From Clostridium sp. CAG:967 (GTDB lineage: Bacteria > Cyanobacteriota > Vampirovibrionia > Gastranaerophilales > Gastranaerophilaceae), in NCBI GenBank assembly GCA_000433095.1, contig HF991471.1, positions 79,775-123,716 of the forward strand: a stretch of DNA of 43,942 nucleotides. Direction: 5' to 3'. This document shows positions 1 to 8,650 of this stretch, piece after piece (the stretch's first letter is position 1; every line of letters begins with the position of its first letter). The translations under genes were made by a program, and so were the position numbers. The notes beneath the pieces are model-generated. The model had not been told where the DNA came from and searched no databases. It was given only the letters and a program-made list of their open reading frames with translations.

Positions 1-1487
1 CCTACACGACCTGCCTGTGCAATAATGTAAGCTTCTCTTTCGTGATGTTTTGCGTTCAAAACGTGATGAGGAATGCCCCGTCTTTTTAACAATTCTGACA
101 CGTATTCGGATTTTTCAATACTGATTGTACCTACAAGAACAGGACGTCCGATTTCATGCATTTGAATAATATCTTCTACAACAGCATTATATTTCGCACG
201 TTCGTTTTTATAAATTACATCCGAATAATTTATCCTGATGTCAGGTTTGTTTGTCGGAATTGTTGTTACCTCAAGGTTATAAATCTTGCCGAATTCCGCT
301 TCCTCTGTCATTGCGGTACCTGTCATACCGGAAAGTTTCGGATAAAGTCTGAAAAGGTTTTGGAAAGTAATACTTGCAAGAGTTTGGGTTTCATCCTGAA
401 TTTTAACGCCTTCTTTAGCTTCAATAGCCTGATGAAGTCCGTCTGACCAACGTCTGCCTTCCATTAGACGTCCGGTAAATTCATCAACAATCATTACTTC
501 TCCGTTTCTTACAACATAATCGGTATCTTTTACAAACAGTTCTTTTGCTTTAAGTGCCTGTAAAAGGTGGTGAGCATACTGCGTATTGATGTCAAACAAG
601 TCTTGAACACCAATAATCTCTTGCGCTCTGTCAATACCGTCTTCTGTCAGAATAATATTTTTATTCTTTTCATCAACTTCGTAGTCTTTAATCTTTTCAA
701 GCTGAGGAGCAACTTTCGCCATTAACTGGTAAGTTTCGGCAGATTTTTCAAGACGTCCGCTGATAATAAGAGGAGTTCTTGCCTCATCAATCAAAATACT
801 GTCAACTTCGTCGATAATCGCATAGTTATAAGGGCGCTGCACAAGCATTTCAAGGCTTCCCGCCATATTATCACGCAGGTAGTCAAAACCGAATTCATTA
901 TTTGTACCGTAAGTAATATCACAGTCATAAGCTGCTTTCTTAGCTTCAAAATCCTCGGCTGAACGACCGCCGGAAAGGATTACGCCGACAGACAATCCTA
1001 AAAATTTATAAATCTTACCCATCCATTCGCTGTCACGTTTTGCAAGGTAATCGTTAACAGTGATTACGTGAACACCTTTTCCTGTCAATGCATTAAGGTA
1101 AGCAGGCAGAGTTGCAACAAGAGTTTTACCCTCACCTGTTCTCATCTCGGCAATGTGACCGTTATGAAGAAAGTATCCGCCGATAAGCTGAACATCAAAG
1201 TGACGCATATTTAAAACACGTTTTCCTGCTTCTCGAACAGTTGCAAATGCCTCGGGAAGAATTTTATCAAGAGCCTCTTTTTCAAGTCTTCTGTCTGTTT
1301 TAAAATCTGATGATGTCGGACGTTTTGCCAAAATCTCCTTGAATTCATCAGTCTTAGCCCGCAATTCCTCATCGGATAACTGCTCAAACTGAGGTTCAAG
1401 TGCGTTAATATGGTCTATAATTCCCATTATACTTTTAACTTTTTTTTCGTTAGGATCGCCCAACATATTTAATAAGAAGCTTATCAT
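1..1487 (-). CDS. secA: Protein translocase subunit SecA (partial; C-terminus beyond the window)
   Basis: SecA is the ATPase motor that pushes unfolded preproteins through SecYEG. Reading from ATG at 1487, about 495 residues are present and the frame runs off the left edge with no stop. Visible hallmarks are the Walker A region (MRTGEGKT) followed by LPAYLNALTGKGVHVITVND, the YGTNNEFGFDYLRDNM segment, the DEVDSILIDEARTPLIISG Walker B/DEAD region, and GMTGTA with the start of the second nucleotide-binding fold (VLVGTISIEKSEYVS). The start is supported by a GGAGAGG ribosome binding site about 11 bases upstream. The missing part should hold the rest of NBD2, the helical wing domain and the zinc-binding tail. 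It lies downstream of the 1590-3239 gene on the same strand with its own roughly 100-base gap. Confidence 0.95.
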   Translation of the reverse strand, partial: MISFLLNMLGDPNEKKVKSIMGIIDHINALEPQFEQLSDEELRAKTDEFKEILAKRPTSSDFKTDRRLEKEALDKILPEAFATVREAGKRVLNMRHFDVQLIGGYFLHNGHIAEMRTGEGKTLVATLPAYLNALTGKGVHVITVNDYLAKRDSEWMGKIYKFLGLSVGVILSGGRSAEDFEAKKAAYDCDITYGTNNEFGFDYLRDNMAGSLEMLVQRPYNYAIIDEVDSILIDEARTPLIISGRLEKSAETYQLMAKVAPQLEKIKDYEVDEKNKNIILTEDGIDRAQEIIGVQDLFDINTQYAHHLLQALKAKELFVKDTDYVVRNGEVMIVDEFTGRLMEGRRWSDGLHQAIEAKEGVKIQDETQTLASITFQNLFRLYPKLSGMTGTAMTEEAEFGKIYNLEVTTIPTNKPDIRINYSDVIYKNERAKYNAVVEDIIQMHEIGRPVLVGTISIEKSEYVSELLKRRGIPHHVLNAKHHEREAYIIAQAGRV

Positions 1488-1589
1488 TATAAAAATTTCC
1501 TCTCCGTCCGGTACTCTTATAATAATACTACCACGGACAAGGAAATTTTGTTATTTCTTAAGGAAATATTTATAATTGGAACTTGTTCA

Positions 1590-3239
1590 TTATGTACTGA
1601 ACATTGTAAATACTTTTTCTACGTTTTTACTGATTAAGTTTTTAACTGTATCGTACTCTGTTGTTAATGATGATAATTCAGTATCAATATTTTTCATATC
1701 AAGTTCCAGAGTTTCTTCTTTATAGTTTAATTTATTTTTAGTTACATTGTATTCAGCTTCCGCCTGTGCAATCGCATCTTCGTCAGCAACTTCCGCTACG
1801 TGTCCGTTCAATGTATATGCACCTTGATAGAAATATCCGTCATTATTCAATGATGATATAAACAATTGACCGTTCTTAATCGCATTTGACAGGTAGCTCT
1901 TATCGGTAACCTGCTGTTGTTTATTAGTATCAGTAGAAGCGCCGCTTACACATAAGTTGTTATATAACTGGTTATAGAAATCAGCCATTAATACATCTTT
2001 TTCATCAATTGATGTATTGTCATTCTTAATCAAGAATTGATAGCCGATATCATCAGTTACATAAGTGGATTTATTCTTGTCATTTTCTGTTACGTAATAT
2101 CCGCAGCCAAAACCTTCTATTGCAACAGCAAAGTTGGTAAGGAATGATTTTAACATGTTTGTTAAACTTACGGATGATACATTATTTGAACCCGCAACTA
2201 TACTGTTTGTTGATGCTGCCTGATTAATAGCGCTTGTAACAGATTTGGACAGTATACCCCCGCCGGAAGATGTATCATAATCTTTATTTAAACATTTTAA
2301 GGTGAATTCCATTGCTTGATTTAATGCTTCATTTGACTCGTCATCAACATTTAAACCGCCGATATTTGAGTTTTTATAGCCTAATGTTTCACCCATAGAT
2401 TTTAAGAAGGCTTCTGCAAGTTTTCTCATTGCCTCAGCATCCATACGACCTGTTAATTCATATTGACCTGATAACAACTCGCCAAGTGTCAGCTTCTGCA
2501 TTTCACTTTCTGATATCGGTGAACCTGATTTTGTAATTAAGACCTGATTATTACTTAATTCATTTTTAGATGTTCCAAAACTGTATCCGCCATTGTTTGC
2601 TAATATATCACTTACTTTAAGAGCATATATAGAATTGCCGTCATCATCTTCGGCGTTTTTCATATAAGTAATAAATGAATTTGTATTGAATGCATTAGCT
2701 ATAGTTTTATCAAGTGCCTCACCGCCAATACCAGAATTACTGTATCCTTTATTGCCAAGGTTTATAATAGAAGTTACAGTCTCAGGAGTTACCTGATTTT
2801 TTACACCTAATTGATACAAGAATGCGTTACGTGAACCGTTTGTTTGGTTCTCTGTTTTACTCATATCAGAACTGCCTATTGAACGACTACCTTTCGGATC
2901 ACCTGTTTTTGCATCGATAACACCTGCATCAACAGCAGCTTGGAACATACTTGTTGAAAGAACAATCTTACCCTTGGTATCTGTAACAAGGTAAGGATTA
3001 TAATCGTTTGCCATAGACGGTGTCATCATTACATCGTAAGATAAGTCGTATACAGTATTATCCTCTGTATCCCAGACAAGTTTTGTTGCAGACAATGAGT
3101 TTTGATATTCCTGAGATGCTTTTTGCAGGTCACGGGTAACAGAAAGCTTCTCTTGCGCAATTTGCATTGATTGAAATTCGCAATTCATCTTTCTGGATGT
3201 TATGGCTAAAAATCTTGCTTGTGAAGCTGCCAATCCCAT
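1590..3239 (-). CDS. Conserved protein with helical, axial-protein-like ends; function unknown
   Basis: A 549-residue protein with no signal peptide. The N-terminus (MGLAASQARFLAITSRKMNC, then a helix rich in Q, E and S to about residue 55) and the C-terminus (residues about 490-549, LNYKEETLELDMKNIDTELS onward, a clear coiled coil ending in VEKVFTMFST) are helical, while the middle is Ser/Asn/Gly-rich and variable. Helical ends around a variable core resemble axial flagellar or type III secreted proteins, and proteins with this same start are, from memory, frequent in gut Melainabacteria genomes. The AGAAAGGG ribosome binding site precedes ATG. A weak terminator separates it from the phage module upstream. 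I do not assign a function; export by the FliI/FlhA-like parts elsewhere in the window is only a hypothesis. Confidence 0.6.
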   Translation of the reverse strand: MGLAASQARFLAITSRKMNCEFQSMQIAQEKLSVTRDLQKASQEYQNSLSATKLVWDTEDNTVYDLSYDVMMTPSMANDYNPYLVTDTKGKIVLSTSMFQAAVDAGVIDAKTGDPKGSRSIGSSDMSKTENQTNGSRNAFLYQLGVKNQVTPETVTSIINLGNKGYSNSGIGGEALDKTIANAFNTNSFITYMKNAEDDDGNSIYALKVSDILANNGGYSFGTSKNELSNNQVLITKSGSPISESEMQKLTLGELLSGQYELTGRMDAEAMRKLAEAFLKSMGETLGYKNSNIGGLNVDDESNEALNQAMEFTLKCLNKDYDTSSGGGILSKSVTSAINQAASTNSIVAGSNNVSSVSLTNMLKSFLTNFAVAIEGFGCGYYVTENDKNKSTYVTDDIGYQFLIKNDNTSIDEKDVLMADFYNQLYNNLCVSGASTDTNKQQQVTDKSYLSNAIKNGQLFISSLNNDGYFYQGAYTLNGHVAEVADEDAIAQAEAEYNVTKNKLNYKEETLELDMKNIDTELSSLTTEYDTVKNLISKNVEKVFTMFST

Positions 3240-3332
3240 TTTTTACCCTTTCTGTAGATTTACGCTTAATTTATCTTAGTAACAACATGTCCGTTATTCG
3301 AATTGACGGCATTATTATGAGTGAACTTTAAT

Positions 3333-3347
3333 AAAAAACAGTTTTTT
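3333..3347 (-). terminator. Probable terminator closing the phage module
   Basis: AAAAAAC and GTTTTTT form a short stem that, read on the minus strand, is followed by a T-rich stretch. It lies just past the last phage-type gene (stop at 3365) and before the 1590-3239 gene. The stem is AT-only apart from one pair, so it is weak. Confidence 0.4.
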
Positions 3348-3364
3348 GTAACAATTTATTAACA

Positions 3365-3595
3365 TTATTTTAAATCAATCAACAAATCATACATTTTATC
3401 AATTTTTTCTTTTACTTCGCTGAACTGATCCTTCAAATCTTTAAAACTGTTTATTGTTACAAATTTTTCTTCTATTTCTTCTATAATCTCTCTGTGTTTC
3501 TTTTCCAGTTGTTCAGGTGTTACAAAAATCCTATGCTGAATAAAAAACATAAAAATAACTATCAATATAGGAGAATATTGTATAAAATCTTCCAT
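3365..3595 (-). CDS. Small membrane-anchored coiled-coil protein, phage-type
   Basis: A 76-residue protein with one N-terminal hydrophobic helix (about residues 8-21, ILIVIFMFFIQ) followed by a charged coiled coil (residues 30-76). It is the last gene of the phage module, 12 bases after the large terminase. Size, topology and position fit a holin accessory or spanin-like lysis protein, but no family signature is visible, so the role is open. Confidence 0.5.
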   Translation of the reverse strand: MEDFIQYSPILIVIFMFFIQHRIFVTPEQLEKKHREIIEEIEEKFVTINSFKDLKDQFSEVKEKIDKMYDLLIDLK

Positions 3596-3607
3596 AATAT
3601 CCCTTCT

Positions 3608-4897
3608 TTACAGTGTAATCGGCCAATAAAAATCAACAAGATATGATGCAGCATCCATAGGATGAGAAAGAAATTTCAACTCTTTAGACTGCTTTATCTG
3701 CTGATATGTAGGTACATCAATTCTTGACGAACCTTCTTTGTACTTCAAATTATAAATATTGTATAAAAGCTTTTCGCATTTTTTGTCCACAAAAAGGCAA
3801 ATTTCACCATCTGCCGAACGAACTTTTGCATTAAATGCCATTATTCTGTTTTTAATCGGCGGATTAAACGCTTTTATCTGAATTTCAACATCATATCCGT
3901 ACTGCAAAAGTTTTTTCTTGATTATAACGTAATTCGTATATTCGCTCGTACAGCTTCTGTTATCCCCTGATGCATCACCGTTTACGATTACTTTTCCTTT
4001 ATGATGCGGATAACGTCTGTAAAATTCATCACAGGCTTTTGCCGTAGTAGTGTTTTCCATTGCGATTTCATCAAAATAAAAAACTTTGTCATCAGTCTTA
4101 TGAGCAAGAACCCAGCACATAGGATCAACGTTGAAATCACACGAAATATGTAAATCCATATCAGGCTGATATGTAATTTCACGCACATTTTCGGCCGTAA
4201 AATCCTTAACAACCAGCCCGTTATTATATTCCCCGTTTTGAGCAAGAACAAAAATATTATAATATTGTTCATCATAAATTTTTTTTAATTCATTACAAAA
4301 CCCTTCAGGCAAATAAATATTTTGCGTAGTAGGCGCTGTTATTAATCTGTAGTTTGGAGCAGGATTTTCAATAAAGGTTTTATATACCCAGCCTCTTTGC
4401 ATTTCAGGGTTTGTATGTCCGAAAATCCTGTATGTAAACTCTTTCCAAACTTTTTTTACTCTTTGGCGCATACGTCCCAGAAGCATCTTAAATGTATCAT
4501 AAGGAATATCTGACATTTCCTCAATTTCAACAAAACCCAGGTTCAAAGATTTTAGCTTATTAGGTTCATCAAAATGTCTGAAAAGGATTTCCGAACCGTT
4601 TTTAAAAGATAACTTTTGCAAAGATGACGACCATTCGTAGTCTTTTCCCTCAATAAAACCAAAATTGTCCAGATGTTCAAAATAAGTCTGCAAAGTAGTA
4701 TCTCTGACAAGTGTGTAAGTTTGTGCACCGACCAGACCTCTTACTCCGGGAAATTTTAAAGCAAGTAAAATTCCGAGCAAAGACCCTGAAAAAGTTTTCC
4801 CCGAACCGTAGCCGCCCTGATAAACCGCAACATCCAAAGTATAGTCATGAGGAATTTCCAAAAATTCCCTCTGAGCTTTCAATAACTTGTATAGCAT
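3608..4897 (-). CDS. terL: Phage terminase large subunit
   Basis: Packages phage DNA into proheads, combining an ATPase motor with an endonuclease. The ATPase has a Walker A (GGYGSGKT, residues about 28-35) and a Walker B-like acidic run (LGFVEIEEMSD, about 125-135), followed by a coupling segment with FGHTNPE. The C-terminal RNase H-like nuclease shows the first acidic strand (HISCDFNVDP), a second (VIVNGDASGD) and a terminal acidic site near HPMDAASYLVD. About 429 residues, normal for the family. A TTG codon five codons upstream is in frame, but ATG at 4897 sits better behind the GGGGAGG ribosome binding site. It is separated from the portal gene by an inserted cargo gene, which is unusual. 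Confidence 0.9.
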   Translation of the reverse strand: MLYKLLKAQREFLEIPHDYTLDVAVYQGGYGSGKTFSGSLLGILLALKFPGVRGLVGAQTYTLVRDTTLQTYFEHLDNFGFIEGKDYEWSSSLQKLSFKNGSEILFRHFDEPNKLKSLNLGFVEIEEMSDIPYDTFKMLLGRMRQRVKKVWKEFTYRIFGHTNPEMQRGWVYKTFIENPAPNYRLITAPTTQNIYLPEGFCNELKKIYDEQYYNIFVLAQNGEYNNGLVVKDFTAENVREITYQPDMDLHISCDFNVDPMCWVLAHKTDDKVFYFDEIAMENTTTAKACDEFYRRYPHHKGKVIVNGDASGDNRSCTSEYTNYVIIKKKLLQYGYDVEIQIKAFNPPIKNRIMAFNAKVRSADGEICLFVDKKCEKLLYNIYNLKYKEGSSRIDVPTYQQIKQSKELKFLSHPMDAASYLVDFYWPITL

Positions 4898-4933
4898 AAC
4901 CTCCCCTACCAATAAAATTAAACTTATAAAATA

Positions 4934-4956
4934 AAACCGCTTTTAAAAAGCGGTTT
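4934..4956 (-). terminator. Rho-independent terminator after the TonB-like gene
   Basis: AAACCGCTTTT and AAAAGCGGTTT form a perfect 11-bp stem with a minimal loop. On the minus strand it is followed by ATTTTATAAG. It gives the 4985-5446 gene its own 3' end immediately before the large terminase, as expected of a self-contained cargo gene. Confidence 0.75.
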
Positions 4957-4984
4957 GTTATATATACTTCCTAACTGTTCTTAA

Positions 4985-5446
4985 TTACTTGTTTAAATCT
5001 ATATCTATTCCAACAATTTTTCTATTGTTTATTAATGAAAATCCTACCTGTATATCAACTTCTTCATAACGCTGATAACCTAAATAAACAGTAAATAATA
5101 AATCTTCAGCATCCATACCTTTATAAAAAGGTTTTGGTTTGACTGATAATATAATCTCTTTCACAGCTTCATCATAGTAATCATTTTGGAATACTGAACC
5201 TTCTATATCTTTTATTTCACCAATATTGGTTATTGTAAAGTCATAGGCTGCACCCCAGCCACGACGGTGACGTATTTTTTTTGCCTCAAATGCTTTTTTT
5301 AATAATGCGGCATAATCTTCAAAATAACTCCAGTATATCGGATTTGTTTCCTTTGTCATTAATGTACCACGTGGAGGAATTTCCTCCGCATTGCTAATTA
5401 ACGGAAACATCAATAATACTAAAATTAAAATAATAAATCTTTTCAT
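4985..5446 (-). CDS. Secreted TonB C-terminal-domain-like protein, probable cargo gene inside the phage module
   Basis: A 153-residue protein with a signal peptide (residues 1-20, cleavage likely after SNA) and a mature part shaped like a TonB C-terminal domain: YWSYFEDYAALLKKAF, then W, a strand with F-x-I-x-x-x-G-x-I, a DYYDEAVKEIILSVKPKPF helix-plus-proline segment, and a final beta strand. It has no TonB membrane anchor or proline spacer. In known bacteria this fold contacts outer-membrane or periplasmic partners. It interrupts the usual terS-terL-portal run and has a terminator of its own, so it looks like a moron (extra gene carried by a prophage). An envelope role is inferred only. Confidence 0.6.
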   Translation of the reverse strand: MKRFIILILVLLMFPLISNAEEIPPRGTLMTKETNPIYWSYFEDYAALLKKAFEAKKIRHRRGWGAAYDFTITNIGEIKDIEGSVFQNDYYDEAVKEIILSVKPKPFYKGMDAEDLLFTVYLGYQRYEEVDIQVGFSLINNRKIVGIDIDLNK

Positions 5447-5510
5447 ATTATTACACTACTAAAAAACTGAACAAATGTACATAAGTATTTTAGTTATAAA
5501 AGCTTTTGGA

Positions 5511-5537
5511 GAATAAGGCATTTAATATGCCTTATTC
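5511..5537 (-). other. Perfect hairpin over the portal stop codon
   Basis: GAATAAGGCAT and ATGCCTTATTC pair over 11 bp with a five-base loop (TTAAT). The portal stop codon (5532-5534) sits within the stem. On the minus strand no clear T-run follows, so this is either a weak terminator or an mRNA-stabilising 3' hairpin that insulates the cargo gene downstream. Confidence 0.6.
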
Positions 5538-7184
5538 ATCACTTAATAAAAAATTATTGGCGTTTTCTATTCCATACTGCTCCAAGGCAAATTTAAAACA
5601 CTCAAGCCAGTCGATTTTTTCCTCGACCTCAGGAACTTGAGCAAATGAGCTCACAACTTCAAAAAGTTCTTTTAAACGGTTCTTTCTCTCAAAAGTTGCT
5701 CTTCTGTCACCATAGCGATATATATAATTTGCATTACGAACTTCATCATCAATTTCAAGAAAACTTGTTTTTCCTCTGTCATTAACTCCGATTAATTCTC
5801 TGCCCAGTTTAAAGTTTGATATTATTTCTGCTGTTTTTTCAACCATTGGAACAATAATTTTACGATTTACCGCATCCAAAATCATATTCAAACGAGCTTC
5901 CTGACCGCTGACTGAATAGTTTAATTCTGTAGCGGTACGCTGTGCTGTTTGAAGATTTCCTGCCATATTTTTGAATATTCCCGTTGCACTTTCAATTGTT
6001 GATTTGAAATAACTCAAGAAATCCCAGCCTACCATAGCTTTATCAAATGATAAAGGTGTAGGAGCTGTAGGCATCAAAGCAGCATCGTATTCAATAATTT
6101 TACCAGGTTTCACATCCTGCTGTCCTTTAAAACAGCCTTTTGGAGCTAAATAAGGAGGGTTCATCATCAAAGCAAGAGCATCAACCTGTTTATTTAAAAT
6201 TGTTGAAGCAATATTGTTTAGAATTAGCGCAACACGTAATGGTGAAATACCTCTACCTGTTTTAGGTGATTCTATAATATTTGCGTGTATGAAAGGATTT
6301 GTTACAAACGGGTTTGATTCAAATCTGATAATCTCACGTCTTCCGGCTATAACAATAAGCCAATTTTTTAAAATATTTCCGTCTGCCAGCTCTATATCGC
6401 CCCAAAACTCCAATATTTCTAACTTTTTACCGTCAACTGATATATCTTCATCCGAACGGTTTTTATTTTTTGCCACCACTCCTTTCAAAATTTCCAGTTT
6501 TTCATCAGTTAAAAGATTGTTTGACTTATCGGAAAATAATTCATCAACCGTAGCATAAGTCCTGTAAATCTTTGCACACGCATCCCAGTTATCCTTGTTA
6601 TATTTGTCAAAAACAAAATCTTCAGATTTTATATATTTAATTCTGGCGTTGTCATAAATAACTCTGTCTTCAATCACAAAACCTCGTTTTTCAGGATTTT
6701 GCAGCTGTTCTTCAAGAGTTTGTGCTCTCCTTACGGATTTTATTTTTGTTTCCCATCCCACAAATATAGTGCTTTCACCGGTTTCAACAATCCCGTCTAT
6801 AATTTTTTCAATCTCATTTTCAATATTCATTTGTTCAAATGTATTAACAAGCATTGCTTTCTGGCGGTTTGCATAAGCTTGTGTCTGCGGTGTTGTTCCC
6901 GAAACGTCAAACATTGCATCAGGATGTGAGTATAAATTTTCACTGATATGAGATTTTAATGTTTGAGCCAATTCATAAATATCGGGTAACTCAATCTTGC
7001 TGTCCCAGCCGTTTAGTTTCGGGATATCGGAATTATAAATTGCATCACGCACAAGCTTTATATCAGTCAATTGCGAATTTCTTAATTCCTCATACCTGTC
7101 AAATTTTTCAGTAATATTGCTTACTAAAAAAAGCTCCTCATTTTCAGAGAGCTTTTGGGTTAAATCTTCTGTTTCTATTTTCAT
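5532..7184 (-). CDS. Phage portal (head-tail connector) protein
   Basis: A 550-residue portal protein that forms the dodecameric ring at one capsid vertex through which DNA is packaged. Features typical of podovirus-type portals are the N-terminal helix with WDSKIELPDIYELAQTLKSH (residues about 60-79), the central stem region VETGESTIFVGW, the tunnel-loop/crown part ILNNIASTILNKQVDALALM, and the helical C-terminus. Start ATG overlaps the end of the GNAT gene (ATGA), showing translational coupling. Length matches podoviral portals rather than the shorter siphoviral ones, in agreement with the gp4- and gp10-like genes in the module. Confidence 0.8.
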   Translation of the reverse strand: MKIETEDLTQKLSENEELFLVSNITEKFDRYEELRNSQLTDIKLVRDAIYNSDIPKLNGWDSKIELPDIYELAQTLKSHISENLYSHPDAMFDVSGTTPQTQAYANRQKAMLVNTFEQMNIENEIEKIIDGIVETGESTIFVGWETKIKSVRRAQTLEEQLQNPEKRGFVIEDRVIYDNARIKYIKSEDFVFDKYNKDNWDACAKIYRTYATVDELFSDKSNNLLTDEKLEILKGVVAKNKNRSDEDISVDGKKLEILEFWGDIELADGNILKNWLIVIAGRREIIRFESNPFVTNPFIHANIIESPKTGRGISPLRVALILNNIASTILNKQVDALALMMNPPYLAPKGCFKGQQDVKPGKIIEYDAALMPTAPTPLSFDKAMVGWDFLSYFKSTIESATGIFKNMAGNLQTAQRTATELNYSVSGQEARLNMILDAVNRKIIVPMVEKTAEIISNFKLGRELIGVNDRGKTSFLEIDDEVRNANYIYRYGDRRATFERKNRLKELFEVVSSFAQVPEVEEKIDWLECFKFALEQYGIENANNFLLSDE

Positions 7185-7690
7185 TTTTCTGCCTTTCTGG
7201 TGTTAAAAACCGAATAAACTTCTATATCCTGCAAAGAATTATTTCTGAGGGTTTCATTCTTTAATAATGCTTCTTTCTCAAATCCGGCGTGTTTTAAAAG
7301 AGTTATTACACGGGAATTTTCAGGATATACAAGAGCTTTAATTTTATAAAATCCAAACCGTTCAAAACAAAAATTCAAAAAAAGCTTTGCACACTTTTTG
7401 GTGTAATCGCCCCAGTATTTCATTTTAAAACAAGTGCTCAATTCAGCACTGTGTAATCTTTCATTATCACCTATAAGATTATCAAGATAAACAAATCCGC
7501 TAACCTCATCACCTTCCGTAATAACCCAGAAAAACGGGGATACACTGCTGATTAACCGTGTAAAATATTCAAAAACAGGCATCCCTTTTTGAGCATAGTC
7601 ATCGTCTAAAAATCTTGAATATCTAAGATACAGAAACAATGCCTGTTCAAAATATTTCTCTTTTTCGAACGGATTTACAAACCTTGTCAT
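7181..7690 (-). CDS. GNAT-family N-acetyltransferase encoded in the phage module
   Basis: A 169-residue acetyltransferase of the GCN5-related fold. The core is visible from about residue 58 to 160: a beta strand (FFWVITEGDEVSGFVYLDNL), the acetyl-CoA binding helix region (WGDYTKKCAKLFLNFCFE), and the C-terminal ENSRVITLLKHAGFEKEALLKN segment typical of RimJ-like members. It overlaps both neighbours by four bases, so it is co-translated with the portal gene. Such genes occur next to portal genes in some podoviruses; the target, perhaps a structural protein or a host factor, is unknown. Confidence 0.75.
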   Translation of the reverse strand: MTRFVNPFEKEKYFEQALFLYLRYSRFLDDDYAQKGMPVFEYFTRLISSVSPFFWVITEGDEVSGFVYLDNLIGDNERLHSAELSTCFKMKYWGDYTKKCAKLFLNFCFERFGFYKIKALVYPENSRVITLLKHAGFEKEALLKNETLRNNSLQDIEVYSVFNTRKAEK

Positions 7691-8040
7691 ACAATTGCCT
7701 TTTCAAATTTCACATAAGCATCTTCTGTTGTGAATGCACTCAATTCTCCCTTGAGCATTTTTTCTCTGATATTGTTTTGAATTCCTGTTAGAGCTTCTGC
7801 CTGAACTCCATTGATAAAAGTTTCACACTTTGAATTTCTGTTATAGTATCTGTACACTGCTTTTTGAGAAAAAATAATGTCTTGAGGAACTTCGGAAATT
7901 TCTTTATAAACTTTTTTTACAGGTTTTTCTTTTGATTTTTTAAGTTCTGACATGAATTCTTTTTCAATTTTCATTTTTATCAATTCTTCCAAAGAAGCAT
8001 TATTTAAAAGCATTTCTTCTGCATTATCTTTATTTTTCAT
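7687..8040 (-). CDS. Phage-module protein of unknown function
   Basis: A 117-residue, lysine- and glutamate-rich protein. The N-terminal third (MKNKDNAEEMLLNNASLEEL) is helical; a middle segment (FSQKAVYRYYNRNSKCETFINGVQAEALTG) is the best conserved-looking part. It overlaps the GNAT start by four bases and follows terS by 12 bases, so it belongs to the packaging operon. No family is recognised. Confidence 0.6.
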   Translation of the reverse strand: MKNKDNAEEMLLNNASLEELIKMKIEKEFMSELKKSKEKPVKKVYKEISEVPQDIIFSQKAVYRYYNRNSKCETFINGVQAEALTGIQNNIREKMLKGELSAFTTEDAYVKFEKAIV

Positions 8041-8052
8041 AATTTAAATTCC

Positions 8053-8487
8053 TTATATTTTGTTATCATCCAAATTTGCTATGGTAATAATTTTGGCTTC
8101 CTTATAATCTTTATCTTCGCAATTTGTATTAAATCCGAGATATTTACAAAGACTTTCCAGAGCTTTCAGACCTGCGGAGGTATCACGAAGCTTCTTTTTT
8201 CCGGTATAGCCTCCGTCCTTGTCTAAAATATCTTCTTCTTCAAGCGAGAATTCTGCTATTTGCAGCAATTTTTGGATTACGTATCCTTTATTCACCCTTA
8301 ATGACAAAATCTGTGTCCGCAGCTGAGAATTTATCTCTTTGATAACAGCATCATCACACAACAAATTGTTGGCGATTTCTTTCAAATCTTTTGACCTGTA
8401 GCCTGCATTTTTTGCAGCTTGTTCACCATTAAGGGTCTTTATATATTCTTTTACAAATTTCTTTTGTTGTTTTGTTAATTGTTCCAT
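8053..8487 (-). CDS. terS: Phage terminase small subunit
   Basis: Recognises the phage packaging site and loads DNA onto the large subunit. The 144 residues begin with the classic small-terminase pattern LTKQQKKFVKEYIKTLNGEQ then AAKNAGYRSKDL (helix-turn-helix, residues 4-32), followed by an oligomerisation coiled coil and a C-terminal segment with TSAGLKALESLCKYLGF, which is common in this family. It is six coding units away from the capsid gene and separated from terL by four genes, an uncommon order. Confidence 0.85.
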   Translation of the reverse strand: MEQLTKQQKKFVKEYIKTLNGEQAAKNAGYRSKDLKEIANNLLCDDAVIKEINSQLRTQILSLRVNKGYVIQKLLQIAEFSLEEEDILDKDGGYTGKKKLRDTSAGLKALESLCKYLGFNTNCEDKDYKEAKIITIANLDDNKI

Positions 8488-8509
8488 ACTTTACATTTCT
8501 TAGCATAAT

Positions 8510-8538
8510 TTGTCTTTTGGTGAAAAAAATTGTATAAT
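8510..8538 (+). promoter_or_regulatory. Strong sigma-70-type promoter on the opposite strand of the phage module
   Basis: TTGTCT at 8510-8515 and TATAAT at 8533-8538 with a 17-base spacer is the best consensus promoter in this part of the window. It points against the direction of all surrounding phage genes, between terS and the adaptor gene. Predicted transcription start is near 8545. Confidence 0.6.
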
Positions 8539-8544
8539 AGACAT

Positions 8545-8614
8545 GCTATTTATATTTCGGCTAGTGTAAATCTTAACAGGAGGGGAAATGAATTTTAAAC
8601 TTCCTGTTTTTTTT
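8545..8614 (+). ncRNA. Candidate small RNA of about 70 nt, or short leader ORF, inside the phage module
   Basis: Downstream of the promoter at 8510-8538, the arms AACAGGAGG (8575-8583) and CTTCCTGTT (8600-8608) pair, with one G-U, and are followed by a run of T to 8614: a rho-independent terminator. The 5' arm contains a perfect ribosome binding site (GGAGGGG) before ATG at 8588, which opens a 17-codon frame (MNFKLPVFFVSQAEVRA, stop at 8641). The hairpin would hide that site. So the unit is either a terminated sRNA or a switch between a short peptide and termination. No known RNA family is recognised. Confidence 0.45.
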
Positions 8615-8650
8615 GTGTCGCAAGCAGAGGTAAGAGCGTAAGCGAAAGCA

